A stretch of DNA of 48,409 nt from the NCBI GenBank assembly GCA_001513155.1, contig LFSR01000020.1, positions 1 through 48,409 on the forward strand. The letters are read 5' to 3'. The notes beneath the pieces are model-generated. The model was not told where the DNA came from. It ran no database searches and worked only from the letters and a program-made list of their open reading frames with translations. Origin of the DNA: Syntrophomonas sp. DTU018. GTDB taxonomy: Bacteria > Bacillota > Syntrophomonadia > Syntrophomonadales > Syntrophomonadaceae. Each line of letters starts with the position of its first letter. Within the stretch, counting starts at the first letter, position 1. Position numbers and translations under genes: made by a program. Of this stretch, positions 7,344-15,592 are shown in pieces.

Positions 7344-9179
7344 GTGGCAGCGAATTTTGCCTACCTGAATACCCGTGATCTGGAATTTATCATACAGGAA
7401 TGGCTTCCCACAGAAAGGGTATTTAATTATGACCGTTACAAAGACTATTATTCCAAAGATGATGTTAAATCTTTCCTAGCTCCGGTCCTGAAGATGGCCA
7501 AAGAGATAATCGAACCTACCAATGATGACGGCGACAAAAACCCAGCCAGATTGGTTAATGGCAAAGTAGTTCTCCCCAAGAGCTTTGGCCCTCTCTATAA
7601 AAAGATTCAATCTGAGGGTTGGGGCACCAGTAATATAGATAGATCAGAAGATGCTATGGTAATGCCCCATATTTTACACGCAGCAGTCAACGAGCTTATA
7701 ACGGCAGCCAACCCGGTATTTTATACCTATGTCATGCTGGCCAGCGGTGCTGCCGATTTAATTCAGACCTTTGCCGATGATGACCTGAAAGAAATGTTCC
7801 TGCCCAAAATGATGGATGGGACCTGGGCTGGCACCATGTGCCTGACCGAGCCCAGTGCCGGGTCAGATGTGGGAGATATTCTCTCCAAAGCCTACCCTAC
7901 TGATGATCCGCGCATCTTCAAAATCAAGGGCAACAAGATCTTTATAACGGGCGGAGACAACGACTTCACGGAAAACATTATTCATTTATACCTGGCCCGG
8001 GTGGAAGGAGCCCTGCCGGGAACTGCTGGTATATCCCTGTTTATTGTCCCCAAATACTGGGTCAATCCTGATGGCAGCCTGGAAGACAACGATGTGGTCA
8101 CCACCGCTCTGGAACATAAAATGGGCCAGCATGGTTCCGCTACTGCCGCTTTGTCTTTCGGGGAGAATGGTAACTGCCGCGGTTGGCTGATCGGCAAAAA
8201 CCCTCTTGAGAATAACGGCCGGGGCGAGGGCATGGCCCAAATGTTTCAGATGATGAATCTGGCTCGTATGGAGACAGGTCATATGGCCCTAGCCTGTGTG
8301 GCCAATGCTTTTTACAATGTACGGGATTACGCCCGGGAAAGAGTACAGGGACGGCCCTTTACCAATCCCAAAGGAGAAAGGGTTACCATCATCAACCACG
8401 AGGATATTCGCCGCACCTTGTTAATGGGTAAAGCCTATACCGAAGCCTTTAGGGCCATGTTGATGAAAGCCCTGTTCCACTTTGACATCCGCCAGGATGA
8501 TCCTGATCCCGCTGAACGGAAGAAAGCTCAGTATTATGTGGATGTAGTTACTCCCCTTTGCAAGGCTTTTCCCAGTGACGAAGGCTGGTGGCTGTGTGCT
8601 GAAGCTATCCAGGCCTATGGGGGCTATGGTTACTGCGAAGAATATCCGGTAGCGCAAATTGCCCGGGATATGAAGATCTATTCCATCTGGGAAGGAACCA
8701 ACTATATCCAGTCCATGGATCTGGTGGGACGCAAAATGGGCCTGGAAAACGGCCAGGTATTTGCTGACTTTATTCAGGAAATCAAGGACTTCTATGAAGC
8801 CAATAAGAATACAGAGGAACTGAAAAAGGAATTTAATAACCTGGGGACTGCACTGCAGGCTTATGATGAGATAATGCAAACCTTGAAAAACTGGCGCACC
8901 AGCAACCCTGCTCTCATTCCCACCTATTCCCGCCGGGTGCTGACCGCCACCGCAGAACTGCATGCTTCCCACCTGCTGCTGGATCAGGCCCTGGTAGCCT
9001 TGAAAAAGATTAAGGAATTAGGCAGGGAACATCATGATTATAATTTCTACATCGGCAAGGTTTTATCAGCTCGCTGGTTTCTGCGCAACGTTACTCCCCA
9101 TATCGTTTACCTGTCAAGTGTGATTGCCGATGGAGACACTTCCGTCCTGGAAATACCCCTGGAATCTTTTGATTATTAA
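7344..9179 (+). CDS. large acyl-CoA dehydrogenase (about 600-residue class)
   Basis: The 611-residue flavoprotein has the acyl-CoA dehydrogenase core (signature CLTEPSAGSDVGDI near residue 160 and QAYGGYGYCEEYPVAQI near 430) followed by an extra C-terminal helical domain of about 130 residues. This matches the long bacterial class rather than the 380-residue butyryl-CoA type. The Glu in IWEGTN is the expected catalytic base. It should oxidise acyl-CoA to enoyl-CoA and pass electrons to an electron-transfer flavoprotein. No etfAB is in this window. Start is a GTG behind GAGGAGGGG. It lies 112 bases after thiolase on the same strand, so both are likely served by the sigma-54 promoter. Chain-length specificity cannot be read here. 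Confidence 0.93.
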   Translation: MAANFAYLNTRDLEFIIQEWLPTERVFNYDRYKDYYSKDDVKSFLAPVLKMAKEIIEPTNDDGDKNPARLVNGKVVLPKSFGPLYKKIQSEGWGTSNIDRSEDAMVMPHILHAAVNELITAANPVFYTYVMLASGAADLIQTFADDDLKEMFLPKMMDGTWAGTMCLTEPSAGSDVGDILSKAYPTDDPRIFKIKGNKIFITGGDNDFTENIIHLYLARVEGALPGTAGISLFIVPKYWVNPDGSLEDNDVVTTALEHKMGQHGSATAALSFGENGNCRGWLIGKNPLENNGRGEGMAQMFQMMNLARMETGHMALACVANAFYNVRDYARERVQGRPFTNPKGERVTIINHEDIRRTLLMGKAYTEAFRAMLMKALFHFDIRQDDPDPAERKKAQYYVDVVTPLCKAFPSDEGWWLCAEAIQAYGGYGYCEEYPVAQIARDMKIYSIWEGTNYIQSMDLVGRKMGLENGQVFADFIQEIKDFYEANKNTEELKKEFNNLGTALQAYDEIMQTLKNWRTSNPALIPTYSRRVLTATAELHASHLLLDQALVALKKIKELGREHHDYNFYIGKVLSARWFLRNVTPHIVYLSSVIADGDTSVLEIPLESFDY

Positions 9180-9197
9180 AAAATCCACCCAGAAATG

Positions 9198-9225
9198 CCC
9201 CCCGTTACTTAACGGTAACGGGGGG
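9198..9225. terminator. C/G-rich hairpin after the acyl-CoA dehydrogenase gene
   Basis: An 11-bp stem CCCCCCGTTAC/GTAACGGGGGG closes a six-base loop 18 bases after the stop codon. No T tract follows, so termination by this copy alone is uncertain. A near-identical hairpin recurs at 9381-9407. Confidence 0.5.
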
Positions 9226-9231
9226 TCAGAC

Positions 9232-9373
9232 TGTCAAAGAAGTCTTTTAGCGGTTAGACATTCGAGATTGCCACGCCCCTCCGGGGCTCGCAATGACACA
9301 TAAGATGGCCTTTTGGTATGTCATCGCGAGGAGCGTAGCGACGTGGCGATCTCTTTTAGCTAATTTTTTGACA
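9232..9373. repeat. nested inverted-repeat island with REP-like palindromic arms
   Basis: TGTCAAA at 9232-9238 and TTTGACA at 9367-9373 bracket two 35-base arms in inverted orientation. Arm 1 at 9264-9298 begins GAGATTGCC and ends GCAATGACA; arm 2 at 9319-9353 begins TGTCATCGCGAG and ends GGCGATCTC. The same unit occurs four more times at 17011-17234. Together with the outer hairpins the whole 9198-9407 block is one symmetric structure. No open frame of interest lies inside. It looks like an interspersed, non-coding palindromic element between convergent genes. Confidence 0.75.
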
Positions 9374-9380
9374 CTCTCTG

Positions 9381-9413
9381 CCCCCCGTTACTTAACGTAA
9401 CGGGGGGTCATTT
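9381..9413 (+). terminator. second C/G-rich hairpin with T tract
   Basis: The stem CCCCCCGTTAC (9381-9391) with GTAACGGGGGG (9397-9407) is followed by TCATTTTT on the + strand. It can end rightward transcription from the thiolase operon and faces the stop of the leftward CoA-transferase gene. Confidence 0.65.
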
Positions 9414-9425
9414 TTCTTCATTCAT

Positions 9426-10772
9426 TCAGCCATCCTGTTTGTTGGTGCGGCGCCATATATTCAGCTTATCAGCTTCTCGAACCAATTCATCCCTGAATTT
9501 AGGATGAGCAATGCTTATCAGCAATTCCGCCCGTTCCCAGGTAGGTTTGCCTTTCAAACGCACTTTGCCATACTCAGTAACAATAAAATCCACCGCTGAA
9601 CGAGGAGTGGTAACTATACTTCCCGGGGTAAGCATGGGGACGATGCGGGAATGCAGATTTCCTTTCTGGTCTGTAAAGGTGCTGGTAAGGCACAAAAAGC
9701 TCTTGCCGCCCTTGGAATACCAGGCCCCGGTCACGAAGTCCAGTTGCCCGCCGGTCCCCGAAATTTGCCGCGGCCCGGCACTTTCCGAACAGACCTGGCT
9801 GAAAAGATCAATCTGTACCACATTGTTGATGGATACTACCCGGTCATTCAGGGCAATAATGCGCGGATTATTGGTATAGCGGCCGCAATGACTGGCCATA
9901 AGGGGGTTTTGATGCATGAAATCATAGGTTTTACGGGAACCCAAGGCGAAAGAGAAAGCTATCTTGCCCCGATCCGTAGTTTTGTACAAACCGGTAACTA
10001 CTCCCTCCTGAAAAAGGCGCGTCATCGATTCGGTGTACACTTCGGTATGGATACCCAGATCTTTAAGTCCGGCGTCACAAATCAACTCCCCCAGCAAATT
10101 GGGCAAAGTTCCGATTCCCAATTGCAGGCAGGAGCGATCCTCGATTTCTTCCAATATCAGCCGGGCCATAGCCTGGTCAGCTTCACCGGCCTGTTTGGCA
10201 GCCGGCATTTCAAACAAGGGACTGTTGCTGCCTTCAATAATATAGTCCACCATGGAGACATGTATGGCGTCCTCGGATCCCCCCGGAACCCTGGGCATGT
10301 TTTCATTTACCTCCAGGATAACCTTATCCGCTTTCATGCAGGCTTCAAAACTGTAAGTGTTAGCCAGGCCAAAGGAAAAATATCCGTAGCGGTCCATAGG
10401 GCTCACCTGCTGCACGTAATAATCCAGTTTGGGCATGTAATGGGCAATAATATCCTGGAGCTGGCTGAACTGGATGGGGCAGAAAAACATTTTGCCCTGA
10501 TCATGCCACTTGCGGTCCTGAACCCCAAAGAACCAGTTGTTGCAGGTGAAATGTTCCGGTCCGGCTAAAGGAGTCTGCATATCCGGGTAGGGCAGATCTC
10601 CGCAGCAGTATACCTGAACATTGGTCAATTCATCAGCCCGGGCTGCCAGTTCTCTGTCAAAATCCACCGGCCTTCCCAGAAAAGTGGCATACATAATAAT
10701 GTCGCCAGGTTTGATCATTTCCGCAGCTTGCCGGGCAGAAACCAGCTTCTGTTTATACAGATCCTCGTACAT
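9426..10772 (-). CDS. acetyl-CoA hydrolase/transferase family CoA-transferase
   Basis: The 448-residue protein belongs to the family of acetate, succinate and 4-hydroxybutyrate CoA-transferases. It shows the C-terminal motif GTGGQLDFV and the segment GIHTEVYTE, whose Glu is the expected residue forming the glutamyl-CoA thioester. It probably moves CoA from an acyl-CoA to a carboxylate, so it could activate a fatty acid or release acetate; the substrate pair is not determined. I start at the ATG at 10772 because a GGGTGGGTGA stretch precedes it; an in-frame upstream ATG at 10829 has no ribosome site. The gene converges on the thiolase/dehydrogenase operon and resembles a second CoA-transferase at 45135-46484. 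Confidence 0.9.
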   Translation of the reverse strand: MYEDLYKQKLVSARQAAEMIKPGDIIMYATFLGRPVDFDRELAARADELTNVQVYCCGDLPYPDMQTPLAGPEHFTCNNWFFGVQDRKWHDQGKMFFCPIQFSQLQDIIAHYMPKLDYYVQQVSPMDRYGYFSFGLANTYSFEACMKADKVILEVNENMPRVPGGSEDAIHVSMVDYIIEGSNSPLFEMPAAKQAGEADQAMARLILEEIEDRSCLQLGIGTLPNLLGELICDAGLKDLGIHTEVYTESMTRLFQEGVVTGLYKTTDRGKIAFSFALGSRKTYDFMHQNPLMASHCGRYTNNPRIIALNDRVVSINNVVQIDLFSQVCSESAGPRQISGTGGQLDFVTGAWYSKGGKSFLCLTSTFTDQKGNLHSRIVPMLTPGSIVTTPRSAVDFIVTEYGKVRLKGKPTWERAELLISIAHPKFRDELVREADKLNIWRRTNKQDG

Positions 10773-10841
10773 TTGTTCACCCACCCTTGCAAATTTAAGC
10801 CATATGCTGTGCTTCCCCACTTTCCGCATCCCACTTTTCCC

Positions 10842-10850
10842 ATTATATCA
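10842..10850 (-). promoter_or_regulatory. extended -10 promoter element of the CoA-transferase gene
   Basis: Read leftward the site is TGATATAAT, an extended -10 element (TGnTATAAT), about 70 bases upstream of the CoA-transferase start. No good -35 hexamer is visible. This suggests housekeeping sigma-A expression, unlike the second CoA-transferase. Confidence 0.45.
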
Positions 10851-10907
10851 GCAAATCTACCTGCGGCACTATACTCAGATTAGGCCCTCCCTTGCGGCCG
10901 GCCTGCT

Positions 10908-10948
10908 CTTAAAACCGAAAAACACCCGCGAGTCTTCCCGCGGGTGTT
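10908..10948 (-). terminator. terminator after the DNRLRE-protein gene
   Basis: The perfect 10-bp stem AACACCCGCG/CGCGGGTGTT (10921-10930 with 10939-10948) is followed, reading leftward, by TTTCGGTTTT. It ends the gerA-DNRLRE transcript. Confidence 0.85.
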
Positions 10949-10964
10949 CCGCTAAAACTAATTT

Positions 10965-11594
10965 TTAATCACAAGGGTAGTCATGCTGCTTGTAACCTAC
11001 CACCAGCCGGGGCCACAATCTGCTGTCAGGATACTCAGAGCTGTAGAAGCCCACCAAACTGTTAACTTCCTCATTACCTATCAAAAGAATGCCGTTATTG
11101 GCAATGCAGCCGGAATACCATCCCTCCACCAGATCCTTGACATCAAAGGATATTTCTCCGAACTCACCGGGGCTGACGGTAACACAATCTACCGGATCCG
11201 GATCGAACAGAGGCTGATCGTCCCAGGTTACAGCAAATTCTTTCCAGGGCTGCAGGACACGGTGGGCACAAACCTGAATATCATAAGGGACCTCGTTACG
11301 ATAAATGCTCAGCACCAGGTAAGCAAAGCATATTTTGCTGTTAGGGGGAATAAAGTTGCAGCACAAGCTGCATAAATCAAACTGCACCAGGCTGCGATAA
11401 TCATCCCGGCAAGGGCAGGGATCGGGTACGGGTGGACAATCATACTGGCTTACATATAAGAACGGTACAGCGCCAAAATTCGTATCGGGATAAAACTCGG
11501 CAATATATGCTTCCTGCTTGGGGAAAAAGCAGATTTCGGTACAGCGATGGTCGTGATGATACCCTTCACTAAAATTATCCCTTCTCGCAGACAT
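10965..11594 (-). CDS. Cys-rich DNRLRE-domain protein, possible spore-surface protein
   Basis: The 209-residue protein matches the pattern of a DNRLRE domain: DTNFG near the N-terminus, then RSLVQFDL, AYLVLSIYR, LQPWKEFAVTWDDQP, ISFDVKDLVEGW and a final RLVVGY. These domains form beta-sandwich modules of surface or extracellular proteins. Here the domain is almost the whole protein, there is no signal peptide, and 13 cysteines are spread along it (including CPC and LCC). Lack of a signal together with many Cys is typical of proteins laid on spores by the mother cell. The gene follows gerAC by 92 bases, on the same strand, with a GGAGG ribosome site. A spore coat or exosporium role is inference from this context. 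Confidence 0.7.
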   Translation of the reverse strand: MSARRDNFSEGYHHDHRCTEICFFPKQEAYIAEFYPDTNFGAVPFLYVSQYDCPPVPDPCPCRDDYRSLVQFDLCSLCCNFIPPNSKICFAYLVLSIYRNEVPYDIQVCAHRVLQPWKEFAVTWDDQPLFDPDPVDCVTVSPGEFGEISFDVKDLVEGWYSGCIANNGILLIGNEEVNSLVGFYSSEYPDSRLWPRLVVGYKQHDYPCD

Positions 11595-11686
11595 TTTTTA
11601 CCCTCCTTTCCTTCTTTAGTACACAATATTGGAGAGGATGGCAAAAGGTTACCTGTCTGGAGTATATTAACTTCATAACTACTTGT

Positions 11687-12805
11687 TTAACCTAATTCAC
11701 CGGTATTCTGCAGTATGACATTGACCTCCACATTAATCAGTACGTCTTCAATAAAGCCCTGCTCCAGCTGAGGGGTAATCTCCCGGCGCCACTTGGCCAG
11801 GGCATAAGGAGTTATATTAATGGCATCCACCTGCAGTTCCTCCTGCATAAATTTAATAAAATCTTGCATTTGCAGCTGTAAATCCCGGGCAATTGCCTGC
11901 TCCATCTCTTTTAGGTGCTGGCTGTCGTGCAGAGTTGAACTGTGCTCCGCCACCATGTGTTCAACTAAACGTCCTTTCATCTGCACTTTAATGTCAAAGA
12001 CTATTAAATCCCCTTGCCGGCTCACTTCTACCTCCCGCTTATTGTCAACAAAAGCCGTCCCCTCATCAACTAACTTTCCGTCCTTATAGAGAGAAAAAGG
12101 GAGCCATCCCCTAGTTTTTCTTCCGCTCAACAGTACCAGGGCCCTGGTCTCCTCCCGGTCTAATTGGGCTACAATCCGGTCATTGACAAATAACGCGCTG
12201 CCAGTTACTTCTACTCCCTGTTGATTTTGAGCTACCTGCAAAACCGGAACCGCCACCGCCATACCTGGTGTATAGAAAGCCGTGGACAACTCGTGCAAGG
12301 AGGTACTGGGAACAAAAGCTCGATCCGGGAGGGTTTGCAGCAAGTTAATCAAAATCTGACTGGTTTTGCGGGGATTCTTTTCTACCATAAACTGCAGCAG
12401 TTCCTCTACTCGGCCGTCTACCAGTGCTACATTAACAGATGATTTAACTTCCGGTTCCCGCAAATTAATATCAATGACACCCTTGATGTCCTGTTGGGCA
12501 AAATCTTTGCCGATCAGCATAACCTGCAGTTGAGCCAGATTGTAATGCCGGGCTTCGCTGTAAGCCCGCCGTTCCCGGGTACCCCCCACCGTCCGCGCAG
12601 AATGGGTTGCTATTTTTTCGCTTTTTTCTCCCACGTCCGCCAACAGAGCGGTAACCGCTATCTTCCCGGTTTCTCCGGCAGGAGGGGTATCATAACCGGC
12701 TACCAGGCAAATATCAAACTCCTCCAAATCGATGGTATCCCAGCAACCGCACAGCATGCTGCCCATGACCAGAATAAAGACTATCCTCATCCCTCGAAGT
12801 TTCAC
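11687..12805 (-). CDS. gerAC: spore germination protein Ger(x)C family lipoprotein
   Basis: The 372-residue protein has a short lipoprotein signal peptide with lipobox LCGC, putting the acylated cysteine at residue 21, followed by the family-typical WD. The length and C-terminal fold region fit GerAC-type subunits. These lipoproteins sit on the outer face of the spore inner membrane and form a germinant receptor with GerAA and GerAB. The start ATG overlaps the end of gerAB by four bases, so the two are translationally coupled. The germinant recognised cannot be predicted. The symbol denotes the family, not a specific orthologue. Confidence 0.93.
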   Translation of the reverse strand: MKLRGMRIVFILVMGSMLCGCWDTIDLEEFDICLVAGYDTPPAGETGKIAVTALLADVGEKSEKIATHSARTVGGTRERRAYSEARHYNLAQLQVMLIGKDFAQQDIKGVIDINLREPEVKSSVNVALVDGRVEELLQFMVEKNPRKTSQILINLLQTLPDRAFVPSTSLHELSTAFYTPGMAVAVPVLQVAQNQQGVEVTGSALFVNDRIVAQLDREETRALVLLSGRKTRGWLPFSLYKDGKLVDEGTAFVDNKREVEVSRQGDLIVFDIKVQMKGRLVEHMVAEHSSTLHDSQHLKEMEQAIARDLQLQMQDFIKFMQEELQVDAINITPYALAKWRREITPQLEQGFIEDVLINVEVNVILQNTGELG

Positions 12806-13896
12806 GAGCTTCTCGGCCTCCTCACTGCGGAAACTAGCAAATAAAGCAAGGGATAGCCCAGGGAAACAGCAAGAAATGTATAGCCGGCATAATCAGCCAG
12901 GACAAAAACCTGCAGCAAGTTTTTCGGCAGCAGGGACAGCACATATATGCCCGCTCCTATCGCCAGGGCTATCCAGGCATAAAAGCGACTGATGTCCAGA
13001 TTGAAAGTTCGCACCGCCGCATAGCTGGCGGTCATCCCCAGGTTCATAACCGGCTTGACCCCGAGGCCTACCCACAGCAGCAGGAACACAATTTCCAGCC
13101 TGCCCAGGGCAAAAGAATAGGGTATTTTCAAAAGGGTGATAACCGGCCAGGTGATAAATTGTACTCCAATATGGCCGAAAACCATTAGCCCGGCGATTAC
13201 CACCAGCAAATAGATCAGGAGCGTAATACCCAGGGCTATCAGGGACGCTTTGAGAACTTCGTGCCGGTGCTGCACCATGGCATAAGTAATTAATAGCACC
13301 TCACTCCCGGCATAAGCGTATGCCATTTTCATGCTTCCCTGCATTAGCCCATTAATATCTATTTCCCCCAAAGGAAGCAGGTTTAAATAGCTGCCCTTAC
13401 CGATGGAAATAGCAACAATCATTAATATGTCCACAATCAAAATGTAAAAAAGGAACTCGTTGAGCCGGCCAATTACCTTGGCACCTTTGCTGACGGCATA
13501 AACAACACTGAGGGTGCAGGCCAAGGATACCATACAGGTCGGAGTAGTAGGCAGCATAAATACACAGGTAATTTCCGAGAAAATTCTTATTACTATCGAC
13601 TGAAATATTACTACATAGACCACAAAGATCAAAACCATCAGAGTACCCAAGAATTTCCCAAACAACTGATGGCTTACGTTAACAAAATCAGCATCCTGAA
13701 AGCGGTTCAGCAGGGCTACCGTAAACAAAATAGCTGCCAGAGGAAAAACAGCTCCGATAATAACAGCCAGCCAGGCATGATGCCCAGCTTCAGCAGCGGC
13801 TATCCGGGGAAGACTCAGAAAAGCGGTAGCTACCTGAGCTCCTACTATAATGAAGATCAGCTGTTTGCTGGTTATTTCAAAGCGAGTTCTATCCAT
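12802..13896 (-). CDS. gerAB: spore germination permease-like protein, GerAB family
   Basis: The 364-residue protein is an APC-type integral membrane protein with about ten hydrophobic helices from residue 12 to the C-terminus. It begins with the family-typical ITSKQLIFIIVGAQVATAF segment. GerAB subunits bind the germinant amino acid or sugar within the membrane. The gene overlaps gerAA by eight bases and gerAC by four bases, a compact three-gene receptor operon. A forespore-specific promoter (sigma-G) would be expected upstream of gerAA, but I could not identify one with confidence. Confidence 0.93.
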   Translation of the reverse strand: MDRTRFEITSKQLIFIIVGAQVATAFLSLPRIAAAEAGHHAWLAVIIGAVFPLAAILFTVALLNRFQDADFVNVSHQLFGKFLGTLMVLIFVVYVVIFQSIVIRIFSEITCVFMLPTTPTCMVSLACTLSVVYAVSKGAKVIGRLNEFLFYILIVDILMIVAISIGKGSYLNLLPLGEIDINGLMQGSMKMAYAYAGSEVLLITYAMVQHRHEVLKASLIALGITLLIYLLVVIAGLMVFGHIGVQFITWPVITLLKIPYSFALGRLEIVFLLLWVGLGVKPVMNLGMTASYAAVRTFNLDISRFYAWIALAIGAGIYVLSLLPKNLLQVFVLADYAGYTFLAVSLGYPLLYLLVSAVRRPRSS

Positions 13897-15451
13897 TCCG
13901 CTCTCCCTGCCGCTTCTGGTCCAATACGGGGATAGATTGGGGCCGATATTTGAACCAATATATGAAACCTTTCAACATCGCATCTTTGAGGTCCCTGAAG
14001 CGCACCGGTCCAAAGGGCGAAAAATAAGGAACCCCCATGCTTTCCAGGCTGATCAGGTGGGTTAACAGGATAAACCATCCCAGGGAAAAGCCAAACAGTC
14101 CAAAGATTGCTGTTGCCAGCACAAACAGAATACGAATCAGCCGCGTAGCCAGAACCATGCTGTAGTTAGGCAGGGAGAAGGTGGATATAGTAGTAATGGT
14201 AATAACCATTATAATGGCCGGACTGGCGATATTGGCACTGATAGCAGCCTGCCCCAGCACAATTCCTGCTACTACTCCTACCGTTTGCCCAATACTGGTG
14301 GGCAAACGTAATCCGGTTTCTACTACCAGCTGAATAATAATTTCCTGGATTAAAACTTCCACCAGCACTGGAAAGGGAACCTCGGAGCGAGCCTGGGCCA
14401 GTATGACAAATAATTCATAAGGTATCAATTCCGGTTGAAAGCTGAGCAAAGAAATATACAGAGCCGGTAAGGACACCGCCATAATGAAGGCCAGATAACG
14501 GGCCATCCGGTTTACGGTGGTTAGCATAGGACGATCGTAGTAGTCTTCCGATGCCTGCAGAAAACTTACAAACAGAGTGGGCACTATCAAAACCCAGGGA
14601 GTCCCTTCCGCCATAATGGCCACTCGTCCTTCCAGCAGTTCCATAACCACCCGGTCCGGCCGTTCGCTGGATTTAAACTGGGGGAAAGGAGAATAGTGAT
14701 TATCATCTATGAATTGCTCAATGAAACCAATTGCCGATATACCGTCCACATCGATCTGGTTGATTTTGTCTTTGACATTGCGGACAATTTCCGGATCAGC
14801 AATGTCTTCAATGTACACGACAGCTACCTCAGTGCGGGTTCTTCTTCCCACTATGGTTTTCTCTATTACCAGGTTGGGATCCCGCAGGCGGCGACGGATC
14901 ATAGATATGTTGGAGGAGAGATCTTCTATAAAGCCTTCCCGGGAACCCCGCAGGGTTCTTTCCACCGGCGGTTCTTCAGGAGTTCGCTGCACTCCTCCGA
15001 TAACATTAATGGCCAGTACTTCCGGCATTCCATCCAGGATCACCAGAGTCAGACCATCAAAAAGTGCGTGGATCATGTCCTGGACCAGATTCACTTTTTT
15101 AATCTCGCCAATGGTCAGGGAAGTCTGGGAGATCCGGTCAATAAGCTGATCAGCGGCACTCTGCTGCCAGGAAGCAGCATCACTCTCCAGCATCAGGCTT
15201 TTAAGAATTTCTTCATAAAGTACCTGCTTGTCTATTCTTCCTTCCAGGTATACAACGGCGGCCCGGCGGCCGGGATCAGCCTTGATAGTAATCTCCCGGT
15301 AAATAACGTCGCGGTTTTTTTGTATGTACGGATCGAGGATTTTTTTCTTGCTGCCCAAACTGGGACTCAATTTTTCCTGCTGCTCTTTGGGCAACGGTTT
15401 ATAGACAGGTTTTTGGCGCCTGCCCAGGAGGCGGTTAAAAAACGGTGCCAT
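13889..15451 (-). CDS. gerAA: spore germination protein GerAA family
   Basis: The 520-residue protein has the typical layout: a hydrophilic N-terminal half of about 290 residues, then a membrane part with about five helices (from about 300 to 455), and a short hydrophilic tail. Family segments are visible, for example VERTLRGSREGFIEDL, PNLVIEKTIVGRRTRTEV and the PFPVLVEVLIQEIIIQLVVE membrane stretch. GerAA is the A subunit of the germinant receptor and may form its ion channel, as known for the family. The ATG at 15451 follows a G-rich ribosome site. It is first in the leftward operon and divergent from the LexA-controlled imuB-like gene. Confidence 0.95.
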   Translation of the reverse strand: MAPFFNRLLGRRQKPVYKPLPKEQQEKLSPSLGSKKKILDPYIQKNRDVIYREITIKADPGRRAAVVYLEGRIDKQVLYEEILKSLMLESDAASWQQSAADQLIDRISQTSLTIGEIKKVNLVQDMIHALFDGLTLVILDGMPEVLAINVIGGVQRTPEEPPVERTLRGSREGFIEDLSSNISMIRRRLRDPNLVIEKTIVGRRTRTEVAVVYIEDIADPEIVRNVKDKINQIDVDGISAIGFIEQFIDDNHYSPFPQFKSSERPDRVVMELLEGRVAIMAEGTPWVLIVPTLFVSFLQASEDYYDRPMLTTVNRMARYLAFIMAVSLPALYISLLSFQPELIPYELFVILAQARSEVPFPVLVEVLIQEIIIQLVVETGLRLPTSIGQTVGVVAGIVLGQAAISANIASPAIIMVITITTISTFSLPNYSMVLATRLIRILFVLATAIFGLFGFSLGWFILLTHLISLESMGVPYFSPFGPVRFRDLKDAMLKGFIYWFKYRPQSIPVLDQKRQGERNG

Positions 15452-15531
15452 ATCCGGCTCCCCCCGGCAATTTTTATTTATTTTGGCCCTTCCCCCCTGT
15501 CTCTATCCAATAATTCCCCGGCTATTCCCAG

Positions 15532-15561
15532 TTGACCTGAACGTATGTTCTGGTGTAGGAT
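15532..15561 (+). promoter_or_regulatory. sigma-A promoter of the SOS mutasome operon
   Basis: TTGACC (15532-15537) and TAGGAT (15556-15561) are separated by 18 bases. A LexA box lies wholly within the spacer, so repressor binding would occlude RNA polymerase. The start of the ImuB-like gene is about 30 bases downstream of the -10. Confidence 0.7.
15539..15550. promoter_or_regulatory. LexA (DinR) box 1
   Basis: GAACGTATGTTC matches the core of the Gram-positive SOS box, GAAC-N4-GTTC, and sits between the -35 and -10 elements. Confidence 0.88.
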
Positions 15562-15570
15562 AACTACACA

Positions 15571-15582
15571 GAACAAATGTTC
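15571..15582. promoter_or_regulatory. LexA (DinR) box 2
   Basis: GAACAAATGTTC has the same GAAC-N4-GTTC core, 32 bases (about three helical turns) from box 1 and just before the start codon. Two boxes on one helical face suggest tight, cooperative repression. Confidence 0.85.
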
Positions 15583-15592
15583 GGGTGATGAT

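Noticed and set aside
9651-10568. Long rightward frame (305 codons) opposite the CoA-transferase gene
   Set aside because: It is antisense to a well-conserved enzyme gene, and its composition follows the reverse complement of that gene; no domain or ribosome site supports it.
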